28,444 bases of DNA from Bacillota bacterium (lineage in GTDB: Bacteria > Bacillota > Clostridia > Lachnospirales > Lachnospiraceae): contig JAEYQV010000106.1 in assembly GCA_023409835.1 (NCBI GenBank), positions 1 through 28,444 on the forward strand, read 5' to 3'. The translations under genes were made by a program, and so were the position numbers. Below the pieces are notes generated by a model. That model was given only the letters and a program-made list of their open reading frames with translations. It made no database searches and was not told where the DNA came from. Shown here in pieces: positions 1-6,626 of this stretch; within the stretch, counting starts at the first letter, position 1; every line of letters starts with the position of its first letter.

Positions 1-77
1 TGTGAGTGGTTGTTTACATTATAACAGAAATCAGCCATTTATACCCGAAAAAATATGAAGTTTTCAACGTTTTTAAA

Positions 78-103
78 GGTGCAGTGGAATTTAGTGCTGC
101 ACC
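78..103 (-). terminator. Short hairpin downstream of the exopolysaccharide cluster
   Basis: GGTGCAG (78-84) pairs with CTGCACC (97-103). On the minus strand the stem is followed by TTTAAAAACG, a poor U-tract. It may be a back-up terminator behind the larger hairpin at 172-297. The remainder of 1-170 holds nothing I recognise. Confidence 0.3.
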
Positions 104-171
104 GGAATTTACTTTTTCAAGTCAGCTTGCATTTTCATATCGAGAAGTATAGTATCAGCAATCACATAAGT

Positions 172-297
172 GCAAAAAACTAGCGTGCATGGATCAATCC
201 AAGAGACCGTTTGTCACATCGGTATGTTTTGCCGCTATGTGCGGCACAGCCGAGTGAGAACGTGTCTTATGTTGGATGATGAATACACGCTATTTGC
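172..297 (-). terminator. Very long fold-back terminator after the nucleotide-sugar dehydrogenase gene
   Basis: The outer arms TAGCGTG (181-187) and CACGCTA (286-292) enclose further collinear pairing: ATCCAA with TTGGAT, a stretch around 203-222 with 252-267, and an apical GCCGC (231-235) with GCGGC (241-245). On the minus strand, the direction of the gene ending at 411, the structure is followed by GTTTTTTGC (complement of 172-180). This makes an intrinsic terminator with an unusually long, imperfect stem. Nothing else is recognised between 298 and 410. Confidence 0.55.
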
Positions 298-410
298 TGG
301 AATCAACATATAATAAATCTCATTCCGGCGAAAAGAGCCACCGATTAATCTTGTGATAACCCATTTATCAGCGTAATGTCTACAGCACTGTTTCATCGTG
401 GGGTGGTGTT

Positions 411-1724
411 TTATCTTCTTCCTATTGAATGATATTCCGTACCGGCAGCCTCCATATCCTTGGCTTCATACACATTTCTGCCATCAAAAATTACCGGAGT
501 CTTCATAAAGATGCGGAAGATATCCGGCTTAACCTTCTTAATCTTCTCCCATTCAGTGAAGATAAAGCACAGCTCGGCCTCGTCTATAGCATCTTCAATA
601 TTATCCACATAGGATATCCTTCCCTTCCCAATGCTTCCCTCCGGGAACATGGCTTTAAAATTATGAATTCCCACCGGGTCATAAGCAAAAATATCGGCTC
701 CGCATTCTAAAAGCTCTTTCACATTGAATACTGCCGGGGACTCCCTGCAGTCATCGGTGCCCGGTTTATAGGTAAGGCCTAACACAGCGATCTTTCTACC
801 CTCCAGCGTATGGAAACGTTCCTTCGCTGCATCAATTAGCCTAAGTAGCTGCAGCTTATTTACTTCGATCGCAGCCCTGATTGTCTTGAACTCATAACCA
901 TTCTTATCTGCCAGATAATTCAGTGTCCGAGTATCTGCCGAGAACCTGGAGCCGCCAAATCCGATCCCCGGATTTAAGAATTTCCCGCCGATCCGTTCAT
1001 CATGGGACATTCCTAATGTAACCTCATCAATATTGACACCGATAAGATCACATAGATTTGCCAGTTCATTAATATAGGATATCTTCAATGCAAGGAAATT
1101 ATCAATTGCATACTTCATCATTTCTGCTGTTTTACGATTAACGGTAAGCACAGGACAATGAAAGGGCTGATAGATCCCCTTTAATATTTCCTCTGCCCAT
1201 TTACTGCCAACTCCGATGACAAAGCGGGTAGCCTGCAGGGTATCTCTGATTGCTGAGCCCTTCGAAAAGAAATCGGGATTGCAGGCAACCTCTAAACGAA
1301 CCGGCTGAACCTGATACTCCTTGATGCATTGTTCTATCGTATCGCAGGTACCGGTCGGTACTGTAGATTTGACTACGACTATACAGTCCTTCTCCACCGT
1401 CTGTGAAATCATTCTTGTAACCGTAGTGATATTGGAAAGATCCGCAGAGCCGTCCGGTTGTTCGGGCACTCCTACATCGATAAATATTGCATCCGCATCC
1501 CTATAAGCATTGGAATCCATCGTAAATGTCAGTCTGCCAGCCTCCTGGTTTTTTTGTATCAGTCTGGCCAAATCCGCTTCATAAATAGGTGACTCACCGG
1601 AATTAAGTAATGCCACCTTCTTCTTATCCGTATCCACACAGGTTACCAGGTGTCCCACCTCTGCAAAGCAGGTTCCAACAATTAACCCTTCATAACCAGC
1701 ACCTGCAATCACTATTTTATACAT
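411..1724 (-). CDS. Nucleotide-sugar (UDP-glucose/GDP-mannose) dehydrogenase family protein lacking the catalytic Cys
   Basis: 437 residues, the usual length for UDP-glucose 6-dehydrogenase, an NAD-dependent enzyme that makes UDP-glucuronate for capsule or exopolysaccharide. The N-terminal NAD fold is clear (GAGYEGL at 8-14, where the family usually has GYVGL), as are STVPTGT (120-126), Lys204 in EMMKYAIDNF, and a C-terminal UDP-binding domain (AVLGLTYKPGTDD). The active-site loop normally reads GGSCFPKD. Here it reads GGSRFSAD, so the thiol nucleophile is Arg260 (codon 945-947 on +); Asp264 is kept. The Asn of the usual KYAxNAF motif is Asp208, and the Glu of NPEF is Asp151. The reading frame is intact, so this is not obvious decay. 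It may be a non-canonical dehydrogenase or epimerase, or a binding or regulatory paralogue. The ATG at 1724 follows AAAGGA. It is the last gene of the cluster, behind a sugar-phosphate transferase. The family is certain; UDP-glucose oxidation is doubtful. Confidence 0.85.
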   Translation of the reverse strand: MYKIVIAGAGYEGLIVGTCFAEVGHLVTCVDTDKKKVALLNSGESPIYEADLARLIQKNQEAGRLTFTMDSNAYRDADAIFIDVGVPEQPDGSADLSNITTVTRMISQTVEKDCIVVVKSTVPTGTCDTIEQCIKEYQVQPVRLEVACNPDFFSKGSAIRDTLQATRFVIGVGSKWAEEILKGIYQPFHCPVLTVNRKTAEMMKYAIDNFLALKISYINELANLCDLIGVNIDEVTLGMSHDERIGGKFLNPGIGFGGSRFSADTRTLNYLADKNGYEFKTIRAAIEVNKLQLLRLIDAAKERFHTLEGRKIAVLGLTYKPGTDDCRESPAVFNVKELLECGADIFAYDPVGIHNFKAMFPEGSIGKGRISYVDNIEDAIDEAELCFIFTEWEKIKKVKPDIFRIFMKTPVIFDGRNVYEAKDMEAAGTEYHSIGRR

Positions 1725-1739
1725 AATAAATTTTCCTTT

Positions 1740-1802
1740 CTATGGCGAAAATAATAGCTCAATTACAATCAGCAGGATCTGCATGAACCGAAGCAGTATC
1801 AT
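1740..1802 (-). CDS. Possible 20-residue hydrophobic small membrane protein
   Basis: An ATG at 1802 is preceded by GGGAGAGGAG and opens a 20-codon frame with the peptide MILLRFMQILLIVIELLFSP, ending in TAG 15 nt before the start of the dehydrogenase gene. The peptide is almost wholly hydrophobic with one Arg and one Glu, long enough for a single membrane helix. A 15-codon frame (1830-1877, MKQLKIASVIKAAVR) with GGGAG 7 nt upstream of its ATG lies just before it. Both fill the 192-bp gap between two cluster genes. They could be a small membrane subunit, a translational coupling leader, or chance. Support comes only from ribosome binding sites and composition. Confidence 0.3.
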   Translation of the reverse strand: MILLRFMQILLIVIELLFSP

Positions 1803-1916
1803 TATCTCCTCTCCCTATCAAATCATGCATTATCGGACGGCTGCCTTAATTACTGAAGCTATTTTCAATTGTTTCATAATTGTACTCCCGGGTTAGCATA
1901 ACGGAAGCATAACCCA

Positions 1917-3338
1917 CTACCTGGATCCCCTCCGGAACAGCACTACTCCCACTGTTTTAAACAGAATCTTCATATCCATGAATATTGACCAGTTATCGAT
2001 ATACTCCAGGTCCAGCTTGACAACATCCTCGAAATCGTTAATATCACTTCTTCCGCTGACCTGCCAAAGACCGGTTAAGCCTGATTTGAGAGCCAATCTT
2101 CGTTTATGTCTTCCTTCGTAATGAAGAAATTCTATCTCTGTCGGAGGTCTTGTTCCAACCAGACTCATATCGCCCTTAAGAATATTGATAAATTGCGGGA
2201 ATTCATCTAAACTCGTTTTACGCAGGAACCTTCCTACCTTAGTTATCCGCGGGTCATCCTTCATCTTAAACATATAACCATTCATTTCATTATATTTCAT
2301 CAGCTCTGAAAGCCTCTCCTCCGCGTCCACATACATGGAACGGAATTTATATATTTTAAAGCGCCTTCCGTTACGTCCGATTCTGGTCTGGGAGAATAGT
2401 ATGGGGCCCCGTGATTCGAGAAGAATAGCAGGTGCTATAAAAATGGTCAGAAGTATCAGTATCACGCAGCCGATGATACCTCCGATAATATCCACCAGAC
2501 GCTTAAACTTAAGCTGGCTTCCGTCAAATAAGCGGGAGCTGAAGGTTAGAACATGATAACCGCTCAATTCACGGACCACTTTTTCTTTTATTTTAAGTCC
2601 CAGGGTGTTAATGCTGATATCCACTGTAATTCCCATGTTCTGAAAGCCAAGAACAACCTCCTCCAGATTTAGACTCAATGTATTATCGTTGGGAATATGG
2701 ATGAAAACTCCATCTAAGGCCTCCTGCTTCGCCACCTCATACATGCTATCTCTATCCGCCTTTACTTGTATTCCGCTAATCGACTGTCCGGTCATCTGCC
2801 GGTCAAGAATCGTAAGGTAAGTAACCTGAAATTCCCAGTTATTTTCGCTGCGGATTCGGGATAGTATTCCTAACACCTGCTCATAGGTAGTGATGATCGT
2901 GATTTTACTGCTGGCCTTGCTTTTCTTATATACTGCCAGAAGAATAACCTTGTAGTATTGCCTCGCTACATATGTAATTAATACATTAAGCCAAAAGAAA
3001 CACAGAAAAAATAATCTGGAATAAACACTGCCCTCCTGAAATAGATACATAATCAAGGTTAAGCTAACAGCCAGCCAGCAGTTTATTTTTAAGACTGCCG
3101 CCATTTCTTCGATATAACCTCTCTTAAATAGCTTACTATAGGTGTCACAGAAGTAATATATAACTATGTAGAGCAGAAGAACAATTGCAAATGCTACACC
3201 GTAAACATTAACATTCAGCCATTGATTGGTAAGACCCCCGTAACGGATCCAGGCTGATAGCAGAAAAGAAATAACAATACAGCACAGATCAACCAGAAGC
3301 AAGTATTTATTGGGCAAATCTTTTCTCTTTAAATCCAT
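1917..3338 (-). CDS. Exopolysaccharide polyprenyl glycosylphosphotransferase (undecaprenyl-phosphate sugar-1-phosphate transferase)
   Basis: 473 residues. It transfers a sugar-1-phosphate from a UDP-sugar to undecaprenyl phosphate, the first membrane step of exopolysaccharide repeat-unit assembly. The N-terminal half has four predicted membrane helices (about 11-31, 45-64, 86-101, 108-126), then a soluble Rossmann-like region (about 145-270). The catalytic half starts with a membrane-inserting helix (about 281-306) and carries KFRSM (331-335), DEFPQ (378-382) with the catalytic Asp-Glu pair, and TRPP (396-399), as in WcaJ/CpsE/PglC-type transferases. The ATG at 3338 has AAGGA upstream. The start overlaps the preceding gene by 32 bp, which implies coupled translation. 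Sugar specificity (glucose, galactose or an amino sugar) cannot be read from the sequence. No flippase, polymerase or other glycosyltransferase is visible here. Confidence 0.9.
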   Translation of the reverse strand: MDLKRKDLPNKYLLLVDLCCIVISFLLSAWIRYGGLTNQWLNVNVYGVAFAIVLLLYIVIYYFCDTYSKLFKRGYIEEMAAVLKINCWLAVSLTLIMYLFQEGSVYSRLFFLCFFWLNVLITYVARQYYKVILLAVYKKSKASSKITIITTYEQVLGILSRIRSENNWEFQVTYLTILDRQMTGQSISGIQVKADRDSMYEVAKQEALDGVFIHIPNDNTLSLNLEEVVLGFQNMGITVDISINTLGLKIKEKVVRELSGYHVLTFSSRLFDGSQLKFKRLVDIIGGIIGCVILILLTIFIAPAILLESRGPILFSQTRIGRNGRRFKIYKFRSMYVDAEERLSELMKYNEMNGYMFKMKDDPRITKVGRFLRKTSLDEFPQFINILKGDMSLVGTRPPTEIEFLHYEGRHKRRLALKSGLTGLWQVSGRSDINDFEDVVKLDLEYIDNWSIFMDMKILFKTVGVVLFRRGSR

Positions 3339-4041
3339 CGTATTTCACATCCTTGATAAATAGTTGGTTTTTCTTGGATATTATGACACAGATGATCATC
3401 AGTACCGTAATAGAGCTTAAAGTAATCGCCAGAGCATATAAGTTGATTTTATCCGGTATCGTCTGATTACGAGAATAGAACTCCTCCCCTGATAGATCTG
3501 TAATGCCGATAATTTCCCCCTCCATATTGTAGGTAAGATTTAAACCGCATAATTTATAGATCTGCTTGGCTATGTAGGTTGCTACTTCTCTTCCATCAAT
3601 CGACATTTTTTCAGGCTCTCTGATTTTTTCCATAATCATGATACGGTTTATGTCCTCAATCAGCCCGATTATCTTACTTGCTACCGGTTTCTCTATGTCG
3701 ATGCCTTCTCTGCAGAGCTGTTTTTTCAGTTGGATAAAATATATAGCCCCCGTGCTGCTATCCTCTTCCAATGAAAGGTCCGATATATCCAATACGCGAT
3801 ATAATGTACGGAGTATACTAATTTCTGATAAATTAAGTCCCTTCTCATTCAATCGAATTAATTTCCCTCTCACTTCCGGTAATCCGGAAGCGTATACCTC
3901 CTTGACGCATCCCTTGGCAATTGATACAAAGAAGGTGATGGTAAGTACTACAATCATGGTAATCATAGGTAGAAGCATTTGTTTTTTAAAATGCGCTTGT
4001 TTCTGTTTCTTACGAATAGATAGATAGTTTTCTATAACCAT
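3307..4041 (-). CDS. Two-helix membrane protein of unknown function, first gene of the exopolysaccharide cluster
   Basis: 244 residues from the ATG at 4041, chosen because AGGGGG lies 6 nt upstream; a TTG start at 4116 would add 25 residues but has a weaker site. The basic N-terminus (IRKKQKQAHFKK) is followed by one hydrophobic helix (about 22-42), an approximately 155-residue extracytoplasmic segment rich in Ile, Leu, Glu and Lys, a second helix (about 201-222) and a short basic tail. This end-to-end two-helix topology resembles Wzz/CapA chain-length regulators, but the ectodomain is shorter and I see no Wzz signature or Pro-rich second-helix motif. Position and overlap with the sugar transferase suggest a role in polymer assembly or its control. 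I do not recognise the family. Confidence 0.75.
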   Translation of the reverse strand: MVIENYLSIRKKQKQAHFKKQMLLPMITMIVVLTITFFVSIAKGCVKEVYASGLPEVRGKLIRLNEKGLNLSEISILRTLYRVLDISDLSLEEDSSTGAIYFIQLKKQLCREGIDIEKPVASKIIGLIEDINRIMIMEKIREPEKMSIDGREVATYIAKQIYKLCGLNLTYNMEGEIIGITDLSGEEFYSRNQTIPDKINLYALAITLSSITVLMIICVIISKKNQLFIKDVKYDGFKEKRFAQ

Positions 4042-4194
4042 AATTAACCCCCTGCTTACGGTACTCTGATTACAATTGATATCTGCAAATTCATTTGTCT
4101 CTCGTCTTTTTATCAATTGTACATTCAGATACTTCTCTTATTTCTCAGACACTTGCTCAGAAATAAACCGTAAAAGGGTTACTTAGTATATTTA

Positions 4195-4216
4195 TATCCG
4201 ATTAGGATTTGTAAAT
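4195..4216. other. Partial copy of the AAATCCGATTT-type box in the cluster leader
   Basis: TATCCGATTAGGATTTGTAAAT resembles parts of the dyad box found at the two promoter modules upstream (ATCCGATT and GATTTGTAAAT). It lies inside the predicted leader of the exopolysaccharide transcript and could be a third, weak regulator site or chance. Confidence 0.2.
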
Positions 4217-4270
4217 AGGAATGCTAATAGATTACTCTGTAATGCATCAGTATATGATACATATTTTCCT

Positions 4271-4344
4271 AGTACATGAATTATATAATAGTGTATTTAT
4301 AAATACAACCTATAAATGGTAATATTTGTTAAATCCGATTTACA
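4271..4344 (-). promoter_or_regulatory. Exopolysaccharide promoter module, proximal copy
   Basis: On the minus strand the -35 TTGTAT (4303-4308), 17-bp spacer and -10 TATAAT (4280-4285) form a good SigmaA promoter, with a start near 4273 and a leader of about 230 nt. Upstream, AAATCCGATTTACA (4331-4344, + strand) has dyad symmetry around a central C and is centred near -64, a typical activator position. AT-rich arms GTAATAT (4319-4325) and ATATTAC (4344-4350) flank it. The whole block is a diverged direct repeat of 4531-4604. Confidence 0.65.
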
Positions 4345-4530
4345 TATTACACGGTATTCCTACTGCATACGTAATGATTCCTCGTATTTTTCTACGGCAC
4401 GACCTCTTTCTATCCTATTTTCGTGGTTTTTTATGTAATTTGATTTGATTTATAGTATAATAATAAGAGATAATATATTGAGAAACCATATTCATACCAA
4501 ACCAGATCCCACCCACACTGGAGTCCTATC

Positions 4531-4604
4531 AGCAAATGGATTATATAATATTGACTATGTAAATACAACCCGTTATTGTAAAAAAGAGGAAAATCCGATT
4601 TACA
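4531..4604 (-). promoter_or_regulatory. Exopolysaccharide promoter module, distal copy
   Basis: This is a second copy of the module at 4271-4344 in exact 260-bp register. On the minus strand it has the identical -35 TTGTAT (4563-4568), 17-bp spacer and identical -10 TATAAT (4540-4545), while the spacer has drifted. The upstream box AAATCCGATTTACA (4591-4604) is identical to the proximal one and here lies in the arm and loop of the terminator of the preceding gene. Between 4605 and 4764 and between 4351 and 4530 I see no gene. Confidence 0.6.
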
Positions 4605-4620
4605 GATTTTCCTCTTTTTT
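4580..4620 (-). terminator. Perfect 16-bp bidirectional terminator after the GNAT gene
   Basis: AAAAAAGAGGAAAATC (4580-4595) pairs perfectly with GATTTTCCTCTTTTTT (4605-4620) around a 9-nt loop. Read on the minus strand it ends in a T-run and closes the acetyltransferase transcript from 4765. The -35 of the next promoter begins only 11 nt further on. Confidence 0.9.
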
Positions 4621-4764
4621 AACAGCGATATTTTATTTTCTTTCTCATCCTATCCCATACGACTTTTTCCTTGAAAATGTGCATGACCCTATCAGGCATA
4701 TCCCGCTATTATTTCTGTCGGGCGACTTCAACTACCAGGGTTTCACCCTAATATCTACATATTG

Positions 4765-5319
4765 TTATTCATTTACTGATATTTCACGAAACGATTTGGG
4801 TGGTTCCGGGTACGAAGCCGGTTCTCTCAGCCTCTTCTCCATAACCATCAGATCCCACCATTGATTGAATTTATATCCGGTCTTATAATAAACTCCTACT
4901 TCTGTAAAGCCGAACATCTTATGAAGTCTAAGACTGCTTTCATGATGATCGGTGATTAATGCATACACTGTATAATATCCCTGTTGCTTTACCAGCTCAA
5001 AGAGCTTATGGTACAAGGCCGTAGCAATTCCCTGTCTGTGAGACGTAGGTTCAATATAAACAGAGCATTCACAGTCCCATTGAAAGGCAGCTCTCTCCTT
5101 AAACTTAGCACAATAGGCATAACCAAGGATTACACCATCTCTCTCATAAACCAGCCATGGAAATTGCTCAAGAATCAATTCCATCCTTTTTCGAAAGTCA
5201 TCCAAGGGAACCGGAGTATATTCGAACGTGATAGCCGTCTCTATGATATAAGGCTCATAAATCCTAAGGATTGCCTCTGCGTCCTCTAGTGTAGCCATAC
5301 GAATTACCGCTTCATCCAT
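4765..5319 (-). CDS. GNAT family N-acetyltransferase, phosphinothricin acetyltransferase-like
   Basis: 184 residues from the ATG at 5319, which has GGAGG 9 nt upstream; an in-frame TTG at 5328 abuts that site and cannot be the start. The single GNAT domain opens with IRMATLEDAEAILRIY and has the Phe-Glu pair of the Pat/Bar subgroup (TAITFEYTPVP), the acetyl-CoA loop HRQGIATAL, and the terminal block LHKMFGFTEVGVYYKTGYKF. Members acetylate amino groups of phosphinothricin, methionine sulfoximine/sulfone or related amino acids; many bacterial members are housekeeping detoxifiers. The gene is monocistronic, with a promoter at 5430-5458 and a terminator at 4580-4620. The substrate is inferred only to subgroup level. 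Confidence 0.85.
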   Translation of the reverse strand: MDEAVIRMATLEDAEAILRIYEPYIIETAITFEYTPVPLDDFRKRMELILEQFPWLVYERDGVILGYAYCAKFKERAAFQWDCECSVYIEPTSHRQGIATALYHKLFELVKQQGYYTVYALITDHHESSLRLHKMFGFTEVGVYYKTGYKFNQWWDLMVMEKRLREPASYPEPPKSFREISVNE

Positions 5320-5360
5320 ATATAACAACCTCCGTTCTTATGCTTTGCTCTGCCTTTACT

Positions 5361-5402
5361 CTTTTGCTTTTGTTCTTTTGCTTTTGTTCTTTTGCTTTTG
5401 TT
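5361..5402. repeat. Three perfect tandem copies of a 14-bp repeat in the GNAT leader
   Basis: The unit CTTTTGCTTTTGTT occurs at 5361-5374, 5375-5388 and 5389-5402, with a degenerate partial copy before it. In the transcript of the minus-strand acetyltransferase it is an A-rich tract between the promoter (5430-5458) and the ribosome binding site (5329-5333). Short perfect tandem repeats can change copy number by slippage, which could alter leader length or structure. Confidence 0.85.
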
Positions 5403-5429
5403 CTTATACTTTCATATAACGCTTTTCCT

Positions 5430-5458
5430 ATTATAGCACTCTATTACCTCCTTGTCAT
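5430..5458 (-). promoter_or_regulatory. Predicted promoter of the GNAT gene
   Basis: On the minus strand: -35 ATGACA (5453-5458), 17-bp spacer, -10 TATAAT (5430-5435). The start would be near 5423, giving a leader of about 100 nt that contains the 14-bp repeats. Confidence 0.65.
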
Positions 5459-5509
5459 TCCCCACCTTAAACAAATGGCTGTTCCAAAAGTCAGTTTACA
5501 TCATCCACG

Positions 5510-5541
5510 TAACCGAATTGTCTGCCTGTGGCAGCAAACCG
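5510..5541. repeat. 32-nt hairpin motif, copy 1
   Basis: TAACCG, a short spacer, CTGCC-TGT-GGCAG and AACCG form a 32-nt unit that matches 22098-22129 at 27 of 32 positions. A small 5-bp hairpin is flanked by direct AACCG repeats. It lies just beyond the oppF terminator in the minus-strand direction, the same relation as copy 2 has to the aldolase terminator. Confidence 0.6.
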
Positions 5542-5543
5542 TA

Positions 5544-5579
5544 AAAAATAGGGACAGCGATGACGCTGTCCCTATTTTT
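5544..5579 (-). terminator. Terminator of the oppBCDF operon
   Basis: AAAAATAGGGACAGCG (5544-5559) pairs perfectly with CGCTGTCCCTATTTTT (5564-5579) around ATGA. Read on the minus strand it follows oppF by about 60 nt and ends in a T-run. It is symmetrical enough to work in both directions. Confidence 0.92.
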
Positions 5580-5640
5580 AAGTTTGAACTGCAAAACACG
5601 TAGTCTTTGCAAAATATACTATATCATAAAGTGCTAACCC

Positions 5641-6624
5641 TTACTTCTCCACGTGATGGCATGCCACCATATGGCCCTGTTTCAGCTCAAGTGCCGGCTT
5701 CTCTTCCCGGCAAATATCCGTTGCTCTCGGGCAACGGCCTGCAAACGGGCAGCCCTTCGGTGTATTGATCGGGCTGGGTACATCGCCGGTTAATATCTGC
5801 CTGTTCTTCTGGGCTTCCTGATCCGGGTCCGGAATTGGAACTGCTGACAGAAGCGCCTGGGAATAGGGGTGTAAGGTCTTGGCATAAAGCTCATCACTGG
5901 TTGCAAGCTCTACGATGTTGCCCAGATACATAACAGCGATACGATCACTGATGTATTTTACAATATTTAAATCATGGGCAATGAACAGGTAAGTCAGGTT
6001 CAATTTCTTCTGCAGGTCATGCAGCAGGTTGATAATCTGAGACTGGATGGAAACGTCCAGTGCAGAGATTGGCTCATCACATACAATGAATTCCGGTTCG
6101 ATTGCAAGAGCCCTTGCGATACCGATACGCTGACGCTGACCACCGGAGAATTCGTGAGGGAAACGATTCGCATGCTCACGGTTTAAACCAACAAGCTCGA
6201 GTAACTCATATACTCTTTCCTGACGCCGTTTCTTGTCATACATGTTATGGATAATCATGCCCTCTTTAATGATATCGCCAACTGTCATACGTGGATCAAG
6301 AGAGGAGTACGGATCCTGGAAGATGATCTGTGCCATCTTAGCATAGGAGAACAAGGTCTTCTTATTGATCTCCATATCCTTGGAACCATGATATAGGATC
6401 TTACCCTGTGAAGGCGGATAGATGCCCATCAATACTTTACCAAAGGTGGATTTACCACAACCGGATTCACCTACAAGTCCTAAGGTTTCACCCTTCATAA
6501 TCTCAATATTAACATTATTGACAGCCTTCAGTATACCTTCTGAAACCTTGAAATACTTAGATACTCCCTGTATCTCAATTAAAACATTGCTATTTGAATT
6601 TTGGGTGTTATTTTTGTTAGTCAT
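5641..6624 (-). CDS. oppF: Oligopeptide ABC transporter, ATP-binding protein OppF
   Basis: 327 residues. It is one of two cytoplasmic ATPases that power peptide import through the OppB-OppC channel. Walker A GESGCGKST lies at 52-60, the Q-loop in IIFQDPYSSLDPRM, the ABC signature in FSGGQRQRIGIARAL, Walker B in FIVCDEP and the switch His in LFIAHDL. The C-terminus carries the oligopeptide/dipeptide extension with Cys-rich GCPFAGRCPRATDIC, which holds an iron-sulfur cluster in some family members. The ATG at 6624 has GGAGGTG upstream, overlapping the end of oppD. The perfect terminator at 5544-5579 ends the operon. The Opp versus Dpp substrate class (oligopeptide or dipeptide) is not settled by the sequence. 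Confidence 0.93.
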   Translation of the reverse strand: MTNKNNTQNSNSNVLIEIQGVSKYFKVSEGILKAVNNVNIEIMKGETLGLVGESGCGKSTFGKVLMGIYPPSQGKILYHGSKDMEINKKTLFSYAKMAQIIFQDPYSSLDPRMTVGDIIKEGMIIHNMYDKKRRQERVYELLELVGLNREHANRFPHEFSGGQRQRIGIARALAIEPEFIVCDEPISALDVSIQSQIINLLHDLQKKLNLTYLFIAHDLNIVKYISDRIAVMYLGNIVELATSDELYAKTLHPYSQALLSAVPIPDPDQEAQKNRQILTGDVPSPINTPKGCPFAGRCPRATDICREEKPALELKQGHMVACHHVEK

Positions 6625-6626
6625 AT

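Noticed and set aside
4042..4116. TTG start adding 25 residues to the first exopolysaccharide gene
   Set aside because: The internal ATG at 4041 has a much better ribosome binding site (AGGGGG at 6 nt), and the added residues precede a normal basic N-terminus and membrane helix.
4445..4864. Plus-strand open frame of about 139 codons
   Set aside because: It reads through the perfect terminator at 4580-4620, a promoter module and the 3' end of the acetyltransferase gene; no ribosome binding site or family resemblance.
5340..5603. Plus-strand open frame of 87 codons rich in Leu and Phe
   Set aside because: Its hydrophobic run is the translation of the 14-bp tandem repeat and it crosses the oppF terminator.
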